Origin: Arsenicibacter sp965247375
Lineage (GTDB): Bacteria; Bacteroidota; Bacteroidia; Cytophagales; Spirosomataceae
Reading direction: 5' to 3'
Length of the DNA: 64,000 bases
Assembly (NCBI GenBank): GCA_965247375.1
Contig: CBDFHU010000097.1
Span: 1 to 64,000, forward strand
The position numbers and the translations under genes are program-made. This document shows positions 18,030-26,829 of this stretch, piece after piece; position 1 is the first letter of the stretch; each line of letters starts with the position of its first letter. The notes beneath the pieces are model-generated. The model ran no database searches, was not told where the DNA came from, and was given only the letters and a program-made list of their open reading frames with translations.

Positions 18030-19523
18030 ATGGAAAATCAGTTGCTGAATGGCCTGGCTATCGGGCAGGCGGGCATCAGTCCCCGGAAGAGAACACGCCC
18101 CCGCATCGGGGTATTCGGCGTTGGCTATGTCAAATACTGGGCGCAGTTTGAGGGCCTGCTGGACGATCTGCTCCGGAAACAGGCGGTTTTTATTGACAAG
18201 CTGGAAAAGGCGGATGCCGTTGACGTCATTGATTTCGGATTAGTAGATGAGGCGGCTAAGGCGTATGAACTGGTGCCGAAGCTCAATGCCGCAAACCTCG
18301 ATCTGATCTTCTGCGACATGCTGACCTATGCAACCTCCAGCACATTCGGGGTGATCATCCGGAGTGTTGAGGTGCCCATCGTGCTGGTGGCCCTGCAACC
18401 TGATAAAGCTATGGATTACAGCAATGCCTCGACGTACCTGCAACTCTACAACGACGACATCTGCTCACTGCCGGAATTTACGGGTGTAGCCGTCCGGATG
18501 GGCAAAAAAGTGCCGGAAATCATCATTGGTACGCTGTATGACGATCCGCAGGCGGATGCCGAAATTGAAGAGTACTGCCGGATTGCGGCCGTTTTGCATG
18601 ATCTGAAAACCGCCCGGATCGGTCATATCGGACACCCGATTGAGGCGATGCTCGACATGCATTCGGACTCTACCATGCTGACCGCGCATTTCGGACCACA
18701 CATTGTTCAGTGTGAAGCCCACGAAATTGTGACGCACTACCTTCAGGCGACCGAAGACGAGATTGATGCACAGAAAGAGCGTATTCTGGCTTTTTTCGAT
18801 ACGCCGGACCCGGTTTCTGACCCCATTTCGGAGAAGCTGCGGGACACAGACCTGTACGTAGCGGCCCGTGCTGCCGTGGCGCTGGAACAGTTTATCCGTA
18901 CTAAAAAACTCGATGGACTGGCCTATTACTACGATGGTCCCGAAAACAGCGATACGCGGGTGGTCATGTCGAACCTGATTGTGGGTAACTCCCTGTTGCA
19001 GGGGGCCGGGTTTCCGATGTGCGGTGAATCTGATCTGAAAACCTGCATTGCGATGCTGATCATGGAGCGGCTGGGCATTGGCGGCAGTTTTGCCGAGTTC
19101 CACCCGGTCGATTTTAAGGAAGATTTTGTACTGGTCGGCCACGACGGACCCCACAACATTGCCATTGCCGAAGGGCAGCCGGTTTTGCGGAGCCTGAAAA
19201 AATACCACGGTAAGCCGGGCTTCGGGGCGGGTGTCGAATTCAAGATTAAGGAGGGGCCGATTACGATGCTGAGCATTAACTCGACGTTTGATGGAAAAAT
19301 GAAGTTTATTATCGCGGAAGGCGAGTCCATTGCCGGCCCGATTCCACCCACAGGTAATACCAACACCAGAGGCTTTTTTAAACCCGATGTCCGCACATTT
19401 CTGAAGCGCTGGATCAGCGAGGGCCCGACCCATCACTTTGCGCTGGGCGTTGGTCATCATGCCGCCACCATCCGGAAGATAGCTGATTATCTGAAAGTTG
19501 AGTCGGTGATTGTCAGTGGTTAA
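18030..19523 (+). CDS. L-fucose/L-arabinose isomerase-like sugar isomerase
   Basis: From ATG 18030 the protein has 497 residues. RIGVFGVGYVKYWAQFEGLL at the start, PIVLVALQPDKAMDY at about 125 and GHPIEAMLDMHSDSTMLTAH at about 210 are the usual blocks of the arabinose/fucose isomerase superfamily, which interconverts aldoses and ketoses with a divalent metal. The C-terminal domain has CGESDLKTCIAMLIMERL and HHFALGVGHHAATI, with His and Glu residues suited to metal binding. Position after a sugar transporter and before SusCD/GH106 suggests it processes L-rhamnose, L-fucose or L-arabinose from pectin. A longer TTG start at 18000 would overlap the operator and is rejected. Confidence 0.85.
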   Translation: MENQLLNGLAIGQAGISPRKRTRPRIGVFGVGYVKYWAQFEGLLDDLLRKQAVFIDKLEKADAVDVIDFGLVDEAAKAYELVPKLNAANLDLIFCDMLTYATSSTFGVIIRSVEVPIVLVALQPDKAMDYSNASTYLQLYNDDICSLPEFTGVAVRMGKKVPEIIIGTLYDDPQADAEIEEYCRIAAVLHDLKTARIGHIGHPIEAMLDMHSDSTMLTAHFGPHIVQCEAHEIVTHYLQATEDEIDAQKERILAFFDTPDPVSDPISEKLRDTDLYVAARAAVALEQFIRTKKLDGLAYYYDGPENSDTRVVMSNLIVGNSLLQGAGFPMCGESDLKTCIAMLIMERLGIGGSFAEFHPVDFKEDFVLVGHDGPHNIAIAEGQPVLRSLKKYHGKPGFGAGVEFKIKEGPITMLSINSTFDGKMKFIIAEGESIAGPIPPTGNTNTRGFFKPDVRTFLKRWISEGPTHHFALGVGHHAATIRKIADYLKVESVIVSG

Positions 19524-19558
19524 TCAATCGTTACATCATTCCTGAACCCTTAAACGCA

Positions 19559-22500
19559 ATGAATCATCATCTATTTTATCGCCTGCGGCTACTGGTCATC
19601 GGTACCCTGCTGAGCATACTGACCGTTGCCGGTCCGGTCAGCGCTCAATCGAATAAAGTACAGATCAGCGGCAAAATCACGGCTGCCGAGGATGGCGAAG
19701 TGCTGGTAGGAGCAACCATTACGGAAAAAGGCTCCTCCAACGGTACTACCTCAGACGCGGGTGGTCAGTTTAAACTGAACGTTTCACCAACCAGTACGCT
19801 GGTGGTGAGTTTCATCGGATATACGCCGCAGGAGGTGGCCGTCAATGGCCGGACAATCATCAATATTTCGCTGAAAACCGACCAGCAGCAATTACAGGAT
19901 GTGGTAGTGGTCGGCTACGGAACGCAGCGTAAAAAAGACCTGACGGGCTCGCTCGTAAACCTGACCAACAAGGACCTGGTACCGGTGCCGTCGGCGACGA
20001 GCGTTGACCAGATGATGCAGGGCAAGGTGGCCGGTGTGCAGATTACCCAGACATCAGGGGCGCCGGGCGGCAACGTCAACGTCCTGATTCGGGGCATCAG
20101 CTCGATTACGGGCGGTAACTCGCCGCTGTATGTGGTCGACGGCTATGCCATCGGTACGGGCGGGGGCGGTTCCGACCTCACGACCTTTGCGGCCAACTCG
20201 TATTCGGCCGGCAACATTGCCAGTAGCAGCGGTACGAACCGGGTTAACCCGCTGACGACCATTAATCCGTCTGATATTGAGTCGATTCAGGTGCTGAAAG
20301 ATGCGTCGGCAACGGCCATCTACGGGTCACGCGGGGCCAATGGCGTGGTAATTATCACGACGAAGCGGGGGAAAAGCGGCAAACCGCAGATCAGTTTCGA
20401 ACACTCGACCGGTATTCAGCAGCTGGCCAAAAAACTGGACCTGCTGTCGCCGCGCGAGTACGCCGAATACGTAGCCGAAGGGCGGGACAATGCCTGGGTT
20501 TTTGCCGGCGGCAAAGCCAGTGATCCGAACAGCGTTCGTAGTACGGCCACGCAGGTGAAACCCGAATTCCGGAATTCGGGTCAGTTTAGCGGTAACGGTA
20601 CTGACTGGCAGGATGTTATTTTCCGGCAGGGCATTGTGCAGAACTACCAGTTGTCGGCGAGCGGTACCAGCCGCGATGTCGGTTACTATGTGTCCGGTGG
20701 GTTCTTCGATCAGAAAGGGATTATCATCGGCTCTGATTTCAAGAAGTTTACCTTGCGGACAAACATCGACGCTCACCTCACCGACAAGCTCAAACTCGGG
20801 GCCTCGTTCTCGGGTGCGCATTCGTACGGCGACTTTGCCCGGGCAGAGGGGCACCTGCAATACCGTGGCCTGATCTCGGCCGCCCTGGCGAGCGACCCGA
20901 CTATTCCGGTGTATAACGCCGACGGCACGCCATATTCCGAGTTTTCGAGCCCGACGGGGATTCCGGTCGAGAATCCGGTGGTCATTGCCGCCGAATTCTC
21001 GGATCAGCGGAACAACACCAACGTCTTTACCAACAATTATTTACAGTACGAAATTGCACCGGGATTTGTGTTTAAAACGTCGGTCGGGGTCAATTATTCC
21101 AACAACGTCACACGGCTCTGGAAATCCTCAAAAGTAGGGCTGGCTACCAGCCGGACGGGGGCGGCCACTGCCGGGGTAACCGAGATCAAAAGCCTGAACT
21201 GGCTGAATGAAAACACGTTGAATTACCGACATAAATTCGGAGGCATGCACGACCTGGACGTACTGGCCGGTTATACGATCCAGAAAAATACGGATCAGGT
21301 GTTACAGGCCGGTGCGACCGATTTCCCGACGGACGATGTCCATTATCTGGCTGCCGGTGCGGTTACGTCGGGCACTGACTACAAGAGCGAATGGTCGATG
21401 ATGTCGTGGCTGGCGCGGGTCAACTACACGCTGGCCGGTAAGTATCTCTTTACAGCTACGGTGCGCGCCGATGGTAGTTCGCGGTTCGGGAAGCAAAACC
21501 GCTGGGGTACGTTCCCGTCGTTTTCCATTGCCTACCGGGTGTCTGATGAGGCCTTTATGAAGTCGGTACCGGCCATCAACGATCTGAAGCTGCGGGCCAG
21601 TTACGGGATTGCGGGTAACAACCTGATTCCGAACTATGCGAGTCAGGGCCTGCTGAGCATTCTGCGGAATGTACAGGGCGGTCAGGTCGTTTCGGGGGTA
21701 GCACCGTCAAGTTTATCGAATGATCTGCTGACGTGGGAGCAATCGCTGCAAACCAACCTTGGCCTGGACCTGTCGCTGTTCAACAACCGGCTGTCCTTTG
21801 TGGTCGATGCGTACCGGTCGCACAAGAAAAACCTGCTGCTGAATGTGATTCTGCCGGCGGCGTCGGGTTTCGGCTCGTCGGTGCAGAACATCGGTGAAAT
21901 CGAAAATAAAGGTCTGGAGCTGACCATCAACGGGCAACCTGTACAGAAAGGGACGTTTCAGTGGAATACCGATTTTAACATCAGCTGGAACCGCAACAAG
22001 GTACTGGCCCTGAACTCGGCCACGGCCCGGATTCAGACCTCAGACTATCAGGTGGCACAGGTCGGTTATCCGATTTCCAGTTTCCGGCTGCTGAATATTC
22101 TGGGCGTATTCCAGACGCAGCAGGAGGTAGATGCCAGTCCGAAGCAACACCCGCGGGTGCAGCCCGGCGACTACAAATACCAGGATGCCAACGGCGACGG
22201 CACCATCACGGCGGCCGACCGTACCATTGTCGGCAATCCGTGGCCGGATTTTACGTGGGGCTTCGGCAACCGGTTGTCCTACAAAAACCTGACGCTGAAT
22301 ATCAGCGTAAACGGCTCGCAGGGGAATGAGATTTACTTCCAGGGCGGCGAGGTGTCGCTCAACGGGGCGGGTGTGCAGAATCAGCTGGCGGTCATGGCAG
22401 ATCGCTGGCGGTCGGCCGACAGTCCGGGGGGCGGGCGGTATTCGCGGGCCATCCGGAACGACTACGCCTTTGGCTTCAGCGCCGGTACGACCAAATACCT

Positions 22501-22753
22501 CTTCGACGGCTCGTATGTCCGCATCCGGAATGTGAACCTGAACTACGCCTTCCCGACTACGCTGACGAAAAAACTCCGGTTACAGGCCCTGTCGGTCTAT
22601 GCCGACGTAACCAATCTATACACGTTTACGAAATATCCCGGCTATGACCCTGAAGGAAGTACAACCGGCGATAACGTTGCCCGGAGCGGTATTGATTTCT
22701 TTGCCTACCCGAACCCGCGCACGTATACCCTTGGCCTGCGTGTTTCGCTGTAA
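19559..22753 (+). CDS. SusC/RagA-type TonB-linked outer-membrane transporter
   Basis: The 1064-residue protein carries a signal peptide (IGTLLSILTVAGPVSAQ), a carboxypeptidase-regulatory-like domain at about 35-115 (ATITEKGSSNGTTSDAGGQF), the SusC motif VVVVGYGTQRKKDLTGS, a plug domain (LYVVDGYAIGTG, IESIQVLKDASATAIYGSRG) and a long barrel ending TYTLGLRVSL. There is no STN domain, so regulation is not through FecR. With the SusD gene 27 bp downstream it would form the outer-membrane complex that binds and imports oligosaccharides of the locus. The gene is intact. Confidence 0.96.
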   Translation: MNHHLFYRLRLLVIGTLLSILTVAGPVSAQSNKVQISGKITAAEDGEVLVGATITEKGSSNGTTSDAGGQFKLNVSPTSTLVVSFIGYTPQEVAVNGRTIINISLKTDQQQLQDVVVVGYGTQRKKDLTGSLVNLTNKDLVPVPSATSVDQMMQGKVAGVQITQTSGAPGGNVNVLIRGISSITGGNSPLYVVDGYAIGTGGGGSDLTTFAANSYSAGNIASSSGTNRVNPLTTINPSDIESIQVLKDASATAIYGSRGANGVVIITTKRGKSGKPQISFEHSTGIQQLAKKLDLLSPREYAEYVAEGRDNAWVFAGGKASDPNSVRSTATQVKPEFRNSGQFSGNGTDWQDVIFRQGIVQNYQLSASGTSRDVGYYVSGGFFDQKGIIIGSDFKKFTLRTNIDAHLTDKLKLGASFSGAHSYGDFARAEGHLQYRGLISAALASDPTIPVYNADGTPYSEFSSPTGIPVENPVVIAAEFSDQRNNTNVFTNNYLQYEIAPGFVFKTSVGVNYSNNVTRLWKSSKVGLATSRTGAATAGVTEIKSLNWLNENTLNYRHKFGGMHDLDVLAGYTIQKNTDQVLQAGATDFPTDDVHYLAAGAVTSGTDYKSEWSMMSWLARVNYTLAGKYLFTATVRADGSSRFGKQNRWGTFPSFSIAYRVSDEAFMKSVPAINDLKLRASYGIAGNNLIPNYASQGLLSILRNVQGGQVVSGVAPSSLSNDLLTWEQSLQTNLGLDLSLFNNRLSFVVDAYRSHKKNLLLNVILPAASGFGSSVQNIGEIENKGLELTINGQPVQKGTFQWNTDFNISWNRNKVLALNSATARIQTSDYQVAQVGYPISSFRLLNILGVFQTQQEVDASPKQHPRVQPGDYKYQDANGDGTITAADRTIVGNPWPDFTWGFGNRLSYKNLTLNISVNGSQGNEIYFQGGEVSLNGAGVQNQLAVMADRWRSADSPGGGRYSRAIRNDYAFGFSAGTTKYLFDGSYVRIRNVNLNYAFPTTLTKKLRLQALSVYADVTNLYTFTKYPGYDPEGSTTGDNVARSGIDFFAYPNPRTYTLGLRVSL

Positions 22754-22780
22754 ATCCCTGACATATAACAGACTACTGTC

Positions 22781-24217
22781 ATGAAAAAGAAACTATTCCT
22801 GCTCCTGATGATGGCCGTTGCCCTGGTGTCCTGCAAAGATTTTCTCTCTCTTGCTCCGGAATACCAGATCAGTGAACAAACTTTTTACAAAAGCCAGAAT
22901 GATTTTGAAACAGCGCTGACCGGTGTATACGGCACTTTCCGCGGCCTGTTCAGCAGCAATGTCCTGTATATGACTGAACTGTCGACCGATAACGCCGAGA
23001 TTCAGTGGTCGTCGCCGTCGACGGATGAAATGCAGATGGACCAGAACGCGGTAACCTCGACCAATGCTTTTGTGCAGGCGGTCTGGAACAGCTGTCTGTA
23101 TACCATCTCCCGCAGCAACGCGATTCTGAACCGGATCGACGGCGTGAACTTCGACCAGACGGCGAAAGACCGGATCAAAGGCGAAGCAAAGTTTATGCGG
23201 GCCGCGGCGTATTTTTATCTGGTACGGCTGTACGGTAATGCCCCGATTATCACTCAGACATTCAGCAGTCCGGCGCAGGTAGCTGCCGCTGATCTGTCGC
23301 TGAAACCGGCTACCGAGGTCTATGCGTTTTTGATTAAGGACCTGACCGAGGCCGAAACCTTGCTGCCGGCCAGCGGTAATACCGACAAAACGCGGGCGTC
23401 GCGGATGTCGGCCAAAGCCCTGCTCGGGAAGGTTTATCTGACGCAGAAAAGCTATGACCTGGCTGCGGCAAAACTGAAAGAAGTGATCGACGCGAAGACT
23501 TATTCGCTGGCTGCCAGCTACCAGACGTTGTTTACGAACGGAAATAACAACCTGGCGGAGTCGGTTTTTGAGGTGCAGTTTGTCTCCGGACGCAGCCTGG
23601 GCAACAACTTTTCGGCCCTGTTTACCCCGGCAATTACCAGCATGGCAATTTTTACCAACAACCTCCAGGGCTCGGGGCGGATCACGCCGACCCTGAACCT
23701 GCTGAACGCCTACGAAGCAGGCGATGCCCGTAAGTCGGTGTCGGTCAATGACTCGGTCAGTCTGATCGGCGGCAAAAAATCATACAGCCGCTACGGGCTG
23801 AAGTTTGTTGATTTTAAGGCGATTGATCTTTCCGATGGCAGTGTGGCGTTTACCGTTCTTCGGTATGCCGATGTGCTGCTGATGTATGCCGAAGCACTGA
23901 ACGAACAAGGTAAGCCCGCCGACGCAATTCCGTACATCAATCAGGTCCGGACGCGGGCGAAACTGGGGAATCTGACCGCACAGACGCAGGCAGATGTCCG
24001 GCTGGCTATTGAAAACGAGCGCCGTGTGGAGTTCCTCTATGAAGGCCAGCGCTGGTTTGATCTGGTCCGGACAGGGCGGGCACAAACGGTGATGAATGCC
24101 CATTACGCGGGCCTGAAACTGTCGTTTAAACTGGACGAATTTGAGCTGATCTTCCCGATTCCGCAGAACGAGGTAGACCTCAATCCGGCACTGGTGAAAC
24201 AGAATCCGGGCTATTAA
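22781..24217 (+). CDS. SusD/RagB-type glycan-binding lipoprotein
   Basis: The 478-residue protein has a lipoprotein signal with Cys18 (VALVSCKD), then the SusD-like N-terminal block (LAPEYQISEQTFYKSQNDFE) and TPR-like helices (AKFMRAAAYFYLVRLYGN). The C-terminal RagB block VLRYADVLLMYAEALNEQGK and ENERRVEFLYEGQRWFDLVR are standard. It sits on the cell surface over the SusC pore and binds oligosaccharide. The gene is intact and 38 bp before the next gene of the locus. Confidence 0.96.
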   Translation: MKKKLFLLLMMAVALVSCKDFLSLAPEYQISEQTFYKSQNDFETALTGVYGTFRGLFSSNVLYMTELSTDNAEIQWSSPSTDEMQMDQNAVTSTNAFVQAVWNSCLYTISRSNAILNRIDGVNFDQTAKDRIKGEAKFMRAAAYFYLVRLYGNAPIITQTFSSPAQVAAADLSLKPATEVYAFLIKDLTEAETLLPASGNTDKTRASRMSAKALLGKVYLTQKSYDLAAAKLKEVIDAKTYSLAASYQTLFTNGNNNLAESVFEVQFVSGRSLGNNFSALFTPAITSMAIFTNNLQGSGRITPTLNLLNAYEAGDARKSVSVNDSVSLIGGKKSYSRYGLKFVDFKAIDLSDGSVAFTVLRYADVLLMYAEALNEQGKPADAIPYINQVRTRAKLGNLTAQTQADVRLAIENERRVEFLYEGQRWFDLVRTGRAQTVMNAHYAGLKLSFKLDEFELIFPIPQNEVDLNPALVKQNPGY

Positions 24218-24255
24218 TCAACGGTAAACCGCCGTCAAACCTGACTTTCGACTGT

Positions 24256-26785
24256 ATGCGTAAATTACTGATCGCCTTCCTGAGCATTGCTGTTCTGAGC
24301 TTTACAGCCAATCGCGGAACACCGGTACCGGATCCGGCAACCCTGCGTGGCAAACCCTTTAACAACATTACGCTGGAACTCTCGCTGAAGCCGTTTAAGA
24401 AAAACGACAAGGCGTATATCCGGCAGGTGTCGACAGAGCTGTTTACGCAGTGGTCGGCGTTGCTGCGGCATGCCGATACCGTGTCGGTCATGCTCTGGAC
24501 GGGCGACGGCTCGGAAATACTGGATTATACGGGCCGCCTCGATCAGCCGCTCGAATGGGCGCGCTACATGGGTAACCCGAATACCGACCACGCTGTCGGG
24601 TCGGGGCCGAAGGAGCTTTCCCTGCACGAGCGGGCTTACCTCTACATGGACAATCCGCCGTCGTTTACCTACGGCGATCTGAAAGGCATCATTCAGTCGC
24701 TCAAAGAAGCGGGCGGGCGGGTGACGGGTAAACCGGTCCGGATCGGGGCAACCTTTGATCCGGGGCCGGAGTTTGCCAGATCGGAGTTTAAATACCGGAA
24801 ACATCCGGAAATTCTGGGCGGAAATGCCATGGGCCATAAAACAATGGTCAGCTGTTATGCCACCCTGAATGCAGACACCGACCGGTACGCCGGTTTCCCG
24901 TCGGGGATTCCGGCCAATACGCCCTTCGGAACGTTTCTGGGCCGGCAGAGCCAGCATTTCCTGACGGATCTGGGCTATGATTACATCTGGCTCAGCAACG
25001 GCTTCGGGTTCGGGGTGGAGGGCTGGTCATCGACCGGTGCAATTTTTAACGGGCAGGCCTTTGCCAGCGAAAAACTGGCCAACACCCGTGGCCTGATCGC
25101 TGATTTCTGGAACCGGTTCCGGAAAGAATGTCCTGACTTTCAGATTCAGACGCGGGGGACCAATCTGTCGGCCGGTGCTGATCTGGCCCGCGACGGAGTT
25201 GATCTGAAGCAGATTTATGGGGGGAAATACAACATGCTGCCGCCACCGAATTCGCCCTGGGCCGGCGCTCGACGGTGATTTCGGACTGGAAATGGCAGGC
25301 TACATGTCACGCATGGCCGAGCTGCCCGACGAGCGGTATCTGTTCCGGTACTATACCCATGATCCGTGGTGGGTCAACAGCCCGTGGCTCGACCGGTACG
25401 GGCAGGAGCCGCACGACATTTACCTGCCGATGGCCGTTGCCCGGATTAATGCGAAAGGGGAGGTCCGGTTGCCGACGCACCTGAACTTCCTGACGGCCGA
25501 CAATACCTATGGGGAGATGCCCGCGCAGGTGCCCGACGAAGTGACGCCGCACATTCTGAAAGCCCGCTATGATTCGCCGACGGCACCGGGGCCGCTGGTG
25601 TGGGTGTACCCGTTCGACGAGTACCATACGCAGGCCTATACACAGCCTGACCGCCTGTCCGAAATTTATTACGGCGACTGGCTGATCCGGCAGGCAATCA
25701 ACAATGGATTTCCGCTCAATACGGTGATTTCGACCCGCTCGTTCCGGGAGGTAGTGGCCCGGAAACCGGATTATTTCGACGGTTCAATCCTGGTCAGTAC
25801 GGTGCCGGAAGCCGGTTCGGAGCAGGAAAAGACCCTGATCCGTTTTGTGGAAACAGGTGGTAAACTGCTCATTTACGGCCCGGCCAGCCATGCCGGAAAG
25901 GCTTTTCTGGACCTGCTGAACGGGCAGAATACGACGCCGCTGGAAGGTGATTTCCGGATCGCTTCAACGATCGGCACTGACCGGCTGGCGAAACCGGCAC
26001 CGGACAAAATCACGCACCGGGCCCTGTTTTGCGGCGGAGGAATTACGACAGTCGTGAAGGATAAAGCCGACAAATACACCCGCGTACTGACCCGGATGAC
26101 GCAGGCTGCCAACAGCCGCGATGTGGTGTGGGTGCGGGAGCTACCTGCCTGGCAGGGCGGCAAGGTCGCGTATGTGCGCGGGACTAATTCCAGCAAGTTT
26201 ACCGGCGGCAAACTGCTGACGCCGGACAATCCCGACGAGCTGTTTACGGGCCCGCTGCTGATGCGGTATGTGCTCCGCGAGTTCGGGCTGGACTACCGGG
26301 TCGACAAGAAAAATCCGTCGGTCAAAAATCCGGTGCTGGCCATTGCGCGGGCAAACAACGGGTTTTTCTTCTCCGGATATTGCCCCAATACTACGGTGAT
26401 TCACCGGCTTAGACTCCCGCAGGGAGCGCCGTTGCTGACCGGCTACGAAACCGATATCGAGAACGGATTTTCGGTGTATAACCTGCCCAAAGCCTGGCAC
26501 CGCGAAAGCCGCTTTTTTATTGATCAGGCGGCCGGTCAGGTTTCATGTCAGGAGATGACATCGGGTGTACAGCACATGAAGCGGTGTGTGCGGCTGACGG
26601 GCCTTAATCAGGCAACGGTGCGGATTTATCCGGATGAGGGTGTTTCGGCGCAGGACCTCAGGGTATATACCAATGCGGCTTATCCGTGGAAAAAAGGGCA
26701 GACTGCCTTTAAAACCGGAGACAAGAAATACGGTCATCACTATGTCGTAGAAAACGTCACCGGCGATCTGGTGGCGTTCTGGTAG
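24256..26785 (+). pseudogene. Large secreted protein of unknown function, one frameshift
   Basis: Two frames, 24256-25278 and one running to 26785, form a single protein of about 842 residues. They meet near 25255-25265: removing one C from GGCC reads PNSPWAALDGDFGLEM without a break. A signal peptide leads. The first half has blocks such as FNNITLELSLKPFKKNDKAY, GATFDPGPEFARSEF and LGYDYIWLSNGFGFG followed by VEGWSSTG, and it looks like a (beta/alpha)-barrel with possible acidic catalytic residues. The second half has FVETGGKLLIYGPASHAGK, like the glutamine-amidotransferase-like domain found in several glycosidases, then a beta-rich end. I recognise no named family. Its place between SusD and a GH106 enzyme suggests a new pectin-active enzyme. 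Confidence 0.7.
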
Positions 26786-26829
26786 ACGCGCGGCCTGTAC
26801 GCACGTATCCCTTAAAAAACTGAAAAGCC

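Noticed and set aside
18465..19460. Long minus-strand reading frame of 331 codons opposite the isomerase gene
   Set aside because: It is rich in Arg, His, Gln and shows no family features; the plus-strand protein is clearly real, so this is a shadow of high-GC codons.
24256..25278. Programmed frameshift in the large secreted gene
   Set aside because: No slippery heptamer or downstream stem is evident, and identical one-base breaks occur in unrelated genes of the window, so error is simpler.
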